From: Toxoplasma gondii ME49
Taxonomy: Eukaryota > Apicomplexa > Conoidasida > Eucoccidiorida > Sarcocystidae
Reading direction: 5' to 3'
Assembly: GCF_000006565.2 (NCBI RefSeq)
Contig: NC_031468.1
Coordinates: 1,202,747-1,266,746 of the forward strand
DNA: 64,000 nucleotides
The notes under the pieces are model-generated. The model saw only the letters and a program-made list of their open reading frames with translations, did not search any database and was not told where the DNA came from. Positions 47,239-57,768 of this stretch are shown in pieces (the stretch's first letter is position 1; each line of letters starts with the position of its first letter). Position numbers and translations under genes: made by a program.

Positions 47239-50230
47239 TCAGGCGTCCTCATGGGGTACCGCGTCAACGCCTGTTGAGGAGACATTTCCTGGTTCGTTGG
47301 AAACCTTCCTAAGTAACAACTCCAAAATGTTTACTTGAGGTGGAAGAGCGCCACTTAGATACGACACGGGAGAGCCCGCTGCTGGATGTGACCCCAGCCG
47401 GAATTTCAGGTCAGACGGCTCACCGCCCATTCTATATTCTCTCGCAGCGGAAGCCTGGGAGGGCGACAAAGGCTGTCGTCCAAATTTCCACCGGAAAACA
47501 CTGTCGTAGAGAAGGGGGCCCACATACACAGGGTCACCAACGAGTTCCAAAAGTGGCAGAAATCGGCGAAGTACCTCGACGATACTCTGATGTCTGTATG
47601 TGAATGACCGCTCCTGTACGAGAACCAAAATGATCGGAACAGTGCTAGTGATTGAAAGAATGAGTCAAAAGAGGAGAAGGAGGTGAAAGTGGTGCATGGG
47701 GCGTGGAACAGGAGGAAACTGAGTCGAAAGGTATGGCAGAAGACGATTACAGGGAAGTGTGGAGAAACAACGGAATGATACTCAGTCAGTGAAGTGGAGC
47801 CAGAAGGCGAAAATAAGATGAACGAAGAGCAAGGTACGGAAAGATGGAGACTTAGGTTTGACAGCACATCTCTATTTCTGCTACGGTACAACTTGCCGTA
47901 CCGACTGTTCCTCGTTATGAAATGGACGTTGCCCTCTGTGGCAGCACAGGTGGCTTACTACTGGATGGCCATTATCGTACGGGTACCGAACACGAACTAA
48001 ATTCTTCTACATCAGTGATCTTTAGCCATGGTTCGCCCACTCCCGGTACGCTGCGGCTACCCCGCAAATTAAGTAGAGGAGCGAAATTGAGTTGTTGAGG
48101 ATCTAAGACGATACACAGTTGATCTTTGCGCCTGTTAGGTTGAAAACCAGTGGAGTGCCTAAGAGCAGAGCACGTTTCCCACCCCAACGAAACGGGCATC
48201 CCTTGTTCCACAAAAGTATACAAGGGTCCTTACCAGGGCACTGAGCCTGAACTCTCCGTTGGAAGACTCGAAGGCGTCGTTGTCATACGAAACACCGGAC
48301 CAAAACGCCGCATGAATGTCGCCTTTATCTGGGAAATCGAGTGGATCTCTCAGCATGGCTTTCCCAAGCAAAATATGTCCTCCGTCTTCAGTTTCGCCAA
48401 CTTTCCGGAGCTACAAGGTAACCCGTTTTGCCAAGGTACACGCATGACAAGAACCGACGGAAACGTTACAATCGTTGGCGTCTCTTCGCGGGGCGCCCGC
48501 AGGCGCTCAAAATTTCTACTTGATTCAAACAGTTCTTCTCCATTATATCTCCCTTTCGTTTTCGGCCCTCGCATTCACGACGGCAGCTGAAGGTCAGAGA
48601 TGTTGTAAATGTTTTCTAGCTCTGTTACATGATATAGCAACTCTTTCCGCAAAGAAATGGTGACAACGCAGCTCGAGCAGAAATAATGGATATGTGCTGG
48701 GAAGAGCAAAATGAATCGCAACAAATATGATACCTTAACGTGCCTTATGGAGCGTGAATGTTTCGCGTTTGTAGCACTATCCGCCATCTGCCAGTCACGA
48801 AAAAACAAAAGAGTTATGGATCTCTAACAAAGTGAGGAGACTGCAATACGCCAAGGGGAACCGATGTTGACGTAGGCCATCACTTTGAAGCGTTCTTCCT
48901 TAGTGAGTGACGACGTGTAAACTCCGAGTCGTGTTTCGTTTTCGTAGCACATCTCTTTGTTGGTAATCAAAAAGTACTTACAACATCGACGACGTTCCTG
49001 TACATATGTTCGTTGTTGATTACACCGAGATTAACCCGACTTGCTTGCTTGTTCATCTCGGGGCAGAGGGTTCCAAAATTTACGGTGTAATCATAGATGA
49101 GAGAAGGCTTCTTATCCATGTATTCTCCGGGGGCGAGGGGGTCGGTAAAGGTCCCGACATATGCGTAAGCTGCAATGTCTAGTGAAGCGTGAATCAAGTT
49201 CTGAATCATGTATATGTCTCGGGATGATCCACAGCGAGTCTGAAAAGCGAGCTTGCCAGACCACCAGATCTTCATCAGAAGATTGTAGAGATCTGAAAGA
49301 AAAGGAGCAAGATTGGATATGCAGGACAAACGGAACATCTGCATGCACCTGCCTAAGTACGGTTGTAAACTCTACAAGTGTAGTGAGCTGTTTATATCGT
49401 ATCTCCACTGTCTGGTCGATCCGATAATATTATGGGAATTTACTGCAAGTCCGGAAATACGAAGAACCATCAGAAGTTTGGCGTCCGAATCAGGCACGGA
49501 TACACGGGACAGACGATTCCCTTGCCTCACCGGTAGCTCCGGTTTCATGGACGCGTCCTACGACTACGCCTAAAGGAGGTCGTTTTGGAGCCTCTCCCCC
49601 GGCGAAAATGCATTCGAGATCTGCTCTGCTCTCTTGTAAGTCGTCGGTCGATCTAATATCGAACGTCTTTTGACTGTCACAGTGTCCCTCAACGGAGCCT
49701 AATCCACTGCCTGAGAAATCTTCTGTGACACTCATTTCTTGGTCTAGGTCTAGGAAACTCCGGAGAATATCATCGACAAACTCAGATGCACTCCGCAAAG
49801 CCTCGTAAGGCATCTGGGCGACTTCGACAACAGGGGGAATCACCATTTGCTGAAAAAGCTCCACTGCGTGTATCAAGATTGAGAGCTCTTCTTCGACAGG
49901 CTCGAGATATTCTGTTTCATAATTGGTTTTGCTTTGGCGCAGCGTGATCGCATCTGCAACACGCTTGAGTGCGTTGGACAAGAGCTGTTCGATGACGGTA
50001 GTTTTGCCCAACAATCCTTCAGTTTGGACAGTTTCCTTCACTTCGTGTACAACGTCTTTGGTCGACGACGTCCTGCTTGGGTGTGTCACGGCCTCCACTG
50101 CTGGAGTTTCAATGGAAGCAGATTCGGTGTATTCACATACCACGTCCTGGTGGACGGCACTGAAAAACAGGATGGCTGTGCAGAAAAGCGGAAAGCAAAA
50201 ACGCTTATTCGGGAGGACGGAGACCGCCAT
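47239..50230 (-). CDS. Gene A: signal-peptide protein of unknown family
   Basis: Exons: 50230-49531, 49292-48982, 48410-48234 and 47613-47239. They sum to 1563 nt (520 aa) with phases G|AT, 0 and 0. Met1 is followed by a basic stretch and a hydrophobic core (NKRFCFPLFCTAILFFSAVH), a convincing secretory signal peptide. Then come an acidic helical region (residues about 75-200), DLYNLLMKIWWSGKLAFQTR, IQNLIHASLDIAAYAYVGTF, MLRDPLDFPDKGDIHAAFWS, and VGDPVYVGPLLYDSVFRWKF near the C-terminus. I do not recognise the family. There is no obvious internal membrane span. An alternative donor (GGGC|GTGAGC, about 47427) would replace the last 60 residues by an unseen exon. The gene diverges from gene B. 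Signal peptide plus lack of broad homology suggest a parasite secretory-organelle protein, but this is inference. Confidence 0.65.
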
Positions 50231-51654
50231 TGTAGTTTCTGTTTGCACGTGGATACGCCAAGGGTGCTGTGGCACGCTGACACGAATAAGCAAGAACACG
50301 GAGCCCTAACGGGTTGAACAGACGCGTTTAAAAACCTGGCGTGCCGAATACAAAACCAATCACCCTTGTGTAGGCAGGAAGCAGATGCCTGCTTCTTCAT
50401 ATATATTCAGCCTAGGCGTGTGACGACAAAAGCCACTGATGGTTCAGACATTAATATTTCTACTTTGATGCATAGGCATAGCGTCACGAAGCGAGTCAAA
50501 CGTTGGACTGCAGCAGGACGTGTGAACTAAGTATTCGTCTGGTCTTATATTAGTGACACAAGGTGGGGAAACACCAAAAATGAAGAAGGCAAAAACAGGT
50601 CTTTTTTGTGCTCCTAAGATGGTTGTCGGGTCCTTCGGGGCTCGACAAAAAACAATAGTGTCCGTTTCTTTCTTCGCACTTCTGCTCAGCCTACTGCGCG
50701 TGATTTTCCGTGCTCTCAGAGGTGGGCCGGAGGTGCAGTGCGCGAGCTTCAACTAGGCTGGACAGTCGTACACACGACTGACGTTTTTTGATCAAGCCAG
50801 TGGACACACACCGTTTCTAACGAAGATAATTGCATGCATCGAGAAGAAATGTGTCAGTGATGAATAAAGGGTCCCCTCTTCTACACATATTCACATTGTG
50901 AGCGGATCCCATTCGCGGACACCCCTAGTTTTCTGCGTCGGTCGGCGATTTTTTCGTGTCCATGCTCATATGGTTAAGTACGTTTAGTCGTAGTAACGAA
51001 CTGACGGGGGGGCGATTTCCTTTTCGTGGCAACAACGTTGACTGTGATTCGCAGAGCTGCAGTTCTGCGATTTATATGGTTATCGAGATGGAACGTGTAT
51101 TCAATTTGCATGTCAACGAGGCTTGTTACTTCATTTCTGGATCAGGTGGTAGTGGTTCACGTTGGATGGTTCGACAATGCCTGAATTTGATGCATGTGTG
51201 CATGTGTCATATTCCAGGTAAACAGGCAGCGGTTTACCACTGCGCTGAGGGAGAGGAAGACAAGAAGCATTCACTTTCATCAACAGCATGCATCAGTTGT
51301 TTAGCGTACCATCTACCTCGGCAGGGAAGCCGTATGCTGGACGATTACTTCTTGAGTTTTAAGCCATTTAGCGGAGGCGCAAGACATTCTGAAGGCGCAC
51401 ATACTCATTTGGCGTCGCTGCAACACTATGTCCATCTTACGAACAAGAACCGAAAGTGACGGCAGTAGATTCGTGCCTGACAATTCATCTGAGGAGAACC
51501 CAACCTGACGTACAGAAGCGGCACCACTAACAATGATGTGCATCTCCATCAAACCTCTGTTCTGCCGCATCTTTTACTAGCCAAAGGACAAACATACCTT
51601 TCACCATTTGACAGAAGAAACGATTGTCTCCTTCAACCTACCGTTGGACTCAAG
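50231..51654. promoter_or_regulatory. Shared divergent upstream region of genes A and B
   Basis: 1.4 kb between two outward-facing start codons. It contains a 167-codon open frame at 50956-51459 (+, MSMLIWLSTFSRSNELTGGR...) with scattered Cys and no domain. I treat it as probably non-coding because it has no splice partner and sits where both promoters must be. No clear promoter element could be picked. Confidence 0.4.
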
Positions 51655-54600
51655 ATGGCACGAAAAGCAAACAGTTATGTTCTATTCTTCTTCCTTCTTC
51701 GTCCTTTCGGTAACTGCTTTTTGCGTCAACAGCTGCATCCTTGCGGTGCGTGGTCTCTCGTCGTTATCATACAATGGGACATCCCTTCTCTAGAAGGCTC
51801 TGTAGAAGCTGCTATTATCAGAACAGAAAGACCTGTTCTGATGAGCTCTGAGGAAGACGTAGCAGCACAACCACACACCAGTTTCGCCAATGGAAGCTCG
51901 CTTGACCCTTTTCGAGCACAAGCGTTAGATAATGCACCAGAAGCGTCACCCCGAAAAGGACAAACACAAGGTCATCTTCTTTTCAGTGATACAATGATCG
52001 CTATCACGTGGGATGGCAGTCACCAACAGCCAACACCCGTTGCGGGTGAGACTACGAAAACTACTCGGGACCTTTGGTATACAGCCGGTAATTCGCCGAG
52101 AGGTGAGGAAGACGAAGACGCTAGAAGGATTGACCAAGAGGGAGCTTTCATTGACACGTCGAGTGCAGATGACAAAGGGTATATGACAGGAGACACGAAC
52201 GTCGACGCCTCTTCAACCAATGACAAAATGCGAACCAAAACAAAAGCAAGGATGGAAACGAAGACAGGCAGCACCGGCAGACAAAGTAACCCCGTCTCCT
52301 TTGAAATTCAGCGAACTGCAGTGAGCGAGAATGCCGACAGAGAGAAAGACAGGATCCAAATATGTGCCAACGACCGAAAGCGGTATCGCCGTTTGGCGAT
52401 AAACGAAATCACGGTTTCAAGCCTAAAGCATTTGTTCCTGCCTGGAATATATTTTGGTTCTCAGAAAATGAGAAACCCTATTTCAGGTGATTTTGCCAAC
52501 TCGCGACAACCACACCATACTGTGGCTAACACTAATGTCGACCTGAACTATAATCATGGTTCATTCGGTTCCCGCGACCATGATCTAGCGATGCGAAGCG
52601 CTGCTCCTTTTGTGTCTCTCTCCGATTCGGCAGCTCACCAGCCTACAACGGCGATCCCGTCACCTACTCTCTTGCGCTTTCGCACTGATGAACGGGGCGA
52701 ACAGCGTTCAGAATTGATCCCGATTGACCAGCTCGAGAGCCGCTTCCAGCAATTATCCCCTGAAGAGCGAGACATTCTCGTTAAGCATGCGACATCACGG
52801 GCATTTTCCCACCTCGAGTGGCTGTACGAATGGCAAAAAAAGTATGCTCCCACCCTTCTTCTGGTTGAACAAGGCCAAGACCAAGTAACCTCTCCTATTC
52901 CTTCTTCCTATAATGAAGAATTTGTAAGCGATGGCGTTTCATGGATTTCGAATGCCTCAGGTGATGGCACAGACATCGCCACGCCAGATGGGAAGGACGC
53001 TCGAGAGGAGACGATTATGCTATCCGCGGTTGAGGAGGCTGAAGGTATTGTGCAAGGGCAGGCGTTATGGGATGAGACTTTCATCACGTTGAAGAGGAAA
53101 AATATACCGAATATTACTTACACGGTTGACCAAGTAAACGAAGATGTTGGAATTTTTCTGGAGAGGTACAGAGACGCTGTGTGGTCGCTTCCTCTTCAGC
53201 AGATTGTAAATGCCACGCTCAATGGAGGAATCTTTCCTGCGCTCGTCGAGAGACAAGCTGCTTCTTATCCCGATCTCAAGAGAAATGTTCAGTGTAACCC
53301 AGAGTAAGAGATGGCATAACAGCCGCGCTATTGGAGAGAGGCACAAAAACGAGGTGCCCAGAGGCGTACGTGGCTGCTTCCTATCCCCCGCATCCCAACA
53401 TACGGTGTTGAGTAAAGCAATCAAATAGCTTTAGTGTGCTACCATCATATAAGTGATAGAAAAGCGAATGCTTCTTTCCGTCAATGCATATGTATTCCAA
53501 CGATAAGACAGTGCTCTATACGGTACAGATACGAACCCATATGTATACAGTTATGTATATATCCGGAGGCATCTACACTAGGTGTGTGGACAGAGGGTAT
53601 ACATGCATGCCATAGGCATATAATTCTTGTGCCTCATGGCACGCAAATAACAAGTTTTTTCTTCACCCCTAGGATGTTTCGGCCCACTGTTTTCTTGTGT
53701 TTGTGCACGCACTGTGTCTCCTTTCTCGTAAGCGTGCAGGTGTGTCAGAACCTGGGGAATTTTCTTCGCGACATCGGTACAAACATGCGCCGAGTTTTTC
53801 AAGATTCATACGCGTTTGGAATCCATAAACGGGCTGAAGAGCTAGCTGGATTTCTACATTACACAATCGTCAGTCAGACGGTCACAGAGGCGTTATTCGA
53901 ATTTGTTGAACAACACGTAACCGTTGCAGCCCTTGAGGCCGTTCTGAATGCGACATCGTCGGTTATAGAAATTCCTTCGGATAGTCAGGTGTTTAAGCTG
54001 ATTAATGCCCTTCTTTCTCTTGGGGGGGACTTTTATTCCCTTGCAGATATGACTGCGGTCGACTTCGAGGTACGTTTTAGGTTGGACTGGGGAGTCAGGA
54101 TGGAACGCACGTTTCTCGTTTTTCGACAAGAATGTAGTTGGACCTTGTACTCATGTGTGGGCGGCAGTGACCAACACGTTGCCACCTTTCAAAGCCACAG
54201 AAAATGCGTGTGACGAAATAGATAGAACCCGCCGATAGCAGTCGTTCCCTTATTCAAGAAAGGTATTAATGTGCAGTTGCCGCGAACCAGCACGCATCTA
54301 CGAAATTGGATTACACGAGACCGCTGAATCAAAGACGGTCCACATTATGGTGTGGTCTTCGAGTAGCTGATCTGACTGTGCACACCCTTTAAGGTTCAGC
54401 GCACTATGCTTCAAATCCTAAAGAAAAACATCGAGTCTCCCCTCGACTTCCCTCCACTGCTGTTGCGTTGGCCTCAGAATAAAAACATTGTCAGGTCGAA
54501 GGTACGGAATGCCTTCTACTGCCGCCTATTCAACGGACGTCTACGATTCTGCATGCCTTCCGTCATTCCGCCCACAAGCGTCGCGACCATCCCGAGAGAG

Positions 54601-56197
54601 ACTGTGTTTGATCCGGCAACTGGATTCATCAAATTTATATACTTGATTGGGTTTCAGTTCTCTTGCGAGCAACAGGTAAGGCACCGCTGACTCCGTCTTC
54701 TTGAGGAAACACAGGGAGGAGAGCGAGATGGAAGCGGACACCGAAGAAGGCAGGTGCTGTCTCCCAGAGAGGGAAGTGGCACAACCTGGAAACTCAAGGC
54801 ATGCTGTTGTGGATAACTTCCCCTGGGCATGCATCCTCCAGGCGTCGTATCGTTATCCATCGACGTTATCCAGGGGCCATTTTCAACATTCTCTCCTAAG
54901 TTTCTGGAACAAGTATTACACCTACAACCCATCACATACGAGTAGTGCAGTCAAAATGACTTTGCCAGTCCTATGTCAAAACAAACGGATATCCTGCTTT
55001 CTTTATTCAGCGTATTCCTTCTGTATTGAACACAGGGAGGCTGCTTCGCCGATATTTCTATCGAAGGGAGCAATTTCGATGGATTTTACGTCTTGGCTGC
55101 AGTCGGTACCTCAGGATTTCCTGTCTACGCCGCCTTCCGCGAGTTCCAAAATTTTCCTGAACTTAGACGGTTATATCTGTGGCAGGGATTAAGGCCTTCG
55201 GTTGTCGACGCATCTCAGGCATCATGGGCCGCAATCACGCCGTTCTTCCCAGAATCGTATTATGCAGCCACTCGAGTAAGGTGACTCGAAGACGGAAACA
55301 ATTCATGAGTCAAACTGGCATTCAGTCACACGAGTGTGTGAGAACGTCTCCGTCATATGTTGACAGAGAAATAAGGAATATGTACCCTTACACGTGCTCG
55401 TGTCTTCATGTGACTGACGAAGATGTCGCTTTCTTATTCAGGGTCAGCTTTTCCCGTTCGCGTCCCTCGCCAGTTTGTCACCCCCAAACAACTGCTCGGA
55501 TTTGCCTCCAGTACCTTTTGGAGACACAACTACAAATTTTCCGGCTTGTTTGAACGTCACTGCACAGTGGGTTGTAGGACGGGTGGCGGCCTTCGGAAAC
55601 TGTAACGGATTCCTTTATTCCCACGTATGCGTTTTTCCTGCAATTGTCGAAACATTTCCAACCAGCAATCCGGAAACATGGTCAGTGCAAGAGACAAGCT
55701 CTTCCACGCCCGGCCCTTCCTCTCCCTCTCCAGGTGAACCGGGGCCCAGTCCCCCTGGCGGTGGCGTCCCTCCCGGCGGTTCCCCCTCTAGACTACTCGC
55801 GAGACATGGTGAGACTGCAGCGGAGATTGCTACTGGGGGGTCTATAGACAAACTAAAAAGCATCGAAGATGAAGGAGTACACTACACACGAGACAACATG
55901 CACACAAACGAGTTAAAGAAGTTTGGGGGGCTGAACGGGGAACACGTGGGTTACCTGCCACCATTCGCCGGTGATACCGGTGACAAAAGCTGGACAGACA
56001 AGAAGAAGATGCGAGTTTTTCTGAAGGGTGACGAGTTGAAGAAGGAGACTGAGAAGCTCAATCTGTTGTCTGGCACGAATGGGCGGCGTTTTCAGTCCGC
56101 CGTCCCAGTACACAGATCCCAGTTTATCGATGGATTCAGCGGTCAGCTGGACATCTATATTCCCCCATTCCTGCACATCCCCATAGATATATGGTGA
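51655..56197 (+). CDS. Gene B: large multi-exon protein of unknown family, possibly secreted
   Basis: Exons: 51655-53303, 53733-54069, 54394-54675, 55036-55275 and 55442-56197 (TGA), 1087 aa. Junctions GA|C, 0, 0 and 0 are phase-consistent. The acceptor ctcgtaag at 53732 is the only one that keeps exon 2 open. The ATG at 51655 is followed by a hydrophobic segment (SYVLFFFLLRPFGNC), signal-like but imperfect. Residues about 50-300 are polar and probably disordered. The rest is folded-looking: SRFQQLSPEERDILVKHATS, DVGIFLERYRDAVWSLPLQQ, LERQAASYPDLKRN-type text at the exon 1 end, QVCQNLGNFLRDIGTNMRRV, IESPLDFPPLLLRWPQ, GGCFADISIEGSNFDGFYVL, then about ten Cys, a Pro/Gly linker near residue 930 and a charged tail. 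The architecture is reminiscent of large rhoptry-neck-type proteins, but no AMA1-binding hairpin is visible, so no name is given. A GTGAGG donor at the stop (56194) could extend the gene. Confidence 0.65.
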
Positions 56198-57768
56198 GGC
56201 CACAGGGAACGGAAACAAGGCAAGCAAACGCGGGCAGCATCGAGGCAAATGCAGATTACACCTTACAAACGCTACGTCTTTGAAAATAGTTTTTATTAAC
56301 CCGCGATGCGCATCGCTGCAAGGGTTGTCAACGTCAAGTCGCCGTGCTGGCGCCCACGACCGGTTTCGACAGCCCAACTGAAACCTAAGTGAGCGACTGA
56401 TTTTCATCTAGAAATATGCTGTCGGCAAACAGAGAATCTTGTTTTCTGTGCTGCCGCTTTTCGTCTTCGAAAGAATGACAGTGGAGCGCTCATGCGAGTT
56501 GAATTTGTCGACTTGACGACGTGTTGTGTCGGTTCGACGGCGTTGAGCGGTCAACGCCACTGTAATGCGGATTTGTTTTTGTAATGCTTTTGTATCTCAG
56601 AATGAATAGTGTATTAAACTGTTCCGCACCCGAAGCAGTTTACGATAACTAGTCCCAGGTGAAACCCTATTGAAAATGCATCTTGCTCGTGGAATCATCT
56701 GCTGGGCTACATTGCCTGAACATACGCCTGACAGGTAGTGGCAGCTCATCTCGTACATTGTACATGCAGTGCTAAACAACAGTATGTTGTTGTGCAGGCG
56801 ATGCTATCGTTGCTTTTTCCGGTTCGTCCAGTTTACATGCAAGCGAGGCAACTATTGTCACTGGTAGAGGTAGAAAGCAGGTCACATCATCATGACGTTA
56901 CGCTAGTTTTGAGACCACATAGCACGTTGGAAAAATATTCTCCAGACGAACTATGGAGGAATGGATCTAAAGGGGTATATCTGGGAGAATGCGTTGGACG
57001 GCAGACCAGTTGAACCCGGTCTATGGAAGCAGCAAAACAATTTTTATCACAGTATACAGGTCTTTTTGCGCGGCCAACGTGCCCAAAACTATTCTTGTCA
57101 TGCCCCTGCGCGTTAGACGTCAAAACAAATGTAACGTTGGGATGCATTATGCGCTGTACGTCTTCGCGGCTCCCATCCTTTTCTATTGCTTGCAAACCTC
57201 CTGCCACCTGCAGCCCCTGCTTTCGTGCAATGGAGAAGACAAGTACTCGACCCAACCTCAATGGTTTCTCTTCATTTCAGAGCCTTGGCTGCCCCAAGTT
57301 CAACCCACTAGTAAACGTCTTCTCCGACAAGCTGTACTGCTTGGCGGTGAACACCTCTCTCCATCATTTATCACAAACACCTTCCCCCTCTGAAATACAC
57401 GACCTATGTGGTATCGTATCTATCTTGGATTCAAGTAGTACATTCCAGTATACTGATTTTGCAGTTACGGATGGCACATGATATTTTGCCATCCATGCAT
57501 CTCAGAGGACGGAAATAGTGCCATCACTTAAGAGCTGCTACTGGCAAACAATGAAATTGTTAAGGGAGCACCACGAAACCTCCCACACGAATGAAGCTCC
57601 ATAGACCACACACACAATATTGTATCGATAGAATCATGCCCGTAGGGAAGTAAAGGAGTATATTGAAGTACAGTACATGGAACTATCAGGGAATTGAGAA
57701 TCTTGCTTTTTAAAATAACAGAACAACATTTACACGCCTCAACGTCACAAACACTGGGGTAGCCTTCT
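56198..57768. other. Region 3' of gene B with a candidate Cys-rich exon
   Basis: It lies between genes B (+) and C (-). Up to about 56790 nothing is seen. A tgttgtgcag acceptor at 56797 and the Cys-rich frame at 57023-57481 may belong to gene B or to a small separate gene. 57482-57768 shows nothing. Confidence 0.4.
57023..57481 (+). CDS. Candidate Cys-rich coding segment (gene B extension or small gene)
   Basis: 152 open codons from an ATG, with about 11 Cys residues including SCPCALDVKTNVTLGCIMRC and SIACKPPATCSPC, then SLGCPKFNPLVNVFSDKLYC. A tatcacag acceptor at 57048 and a cttcatttcag acceptor near 57284 lie inside, so it may consist of two exons. Cys spacing this regular is uncommon in noise frames here. 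It could not be joined to gene B in phase: the exon B5 donor needs a one-base start and this frame needs phase 0. No family is recognised. Confidence 0.3.
   Translation: MEAAKQFLSQYTGLFARPTCPKLFLSCPCALDVKTNVTLGCIMRCTSSRLPSFSIACKPPATCSPCFRAMEKTSTRPNLNGFSSFQSLGCPKFNPLVNVFSDKLYCLAVNTSLHHLSQTPSPSEIHDLCGIVSILDSSSTFQYTDFAVTDGT

Noticed and set aside
50956..51459. 167-codon + ORF between genes A and B as a gene
   Set aside because: No domain, no splice partner, Cys/His/Ser scatter typical of noise. Kept only as a note on the intergenic region.
56150..57481. RON2 D3-type AMA1-binding hairpin at the end of gene B
   Set aside because: I looked for a two-Cys hairpin with the usual spacing after a transmembrane span and did not find it in any frame.
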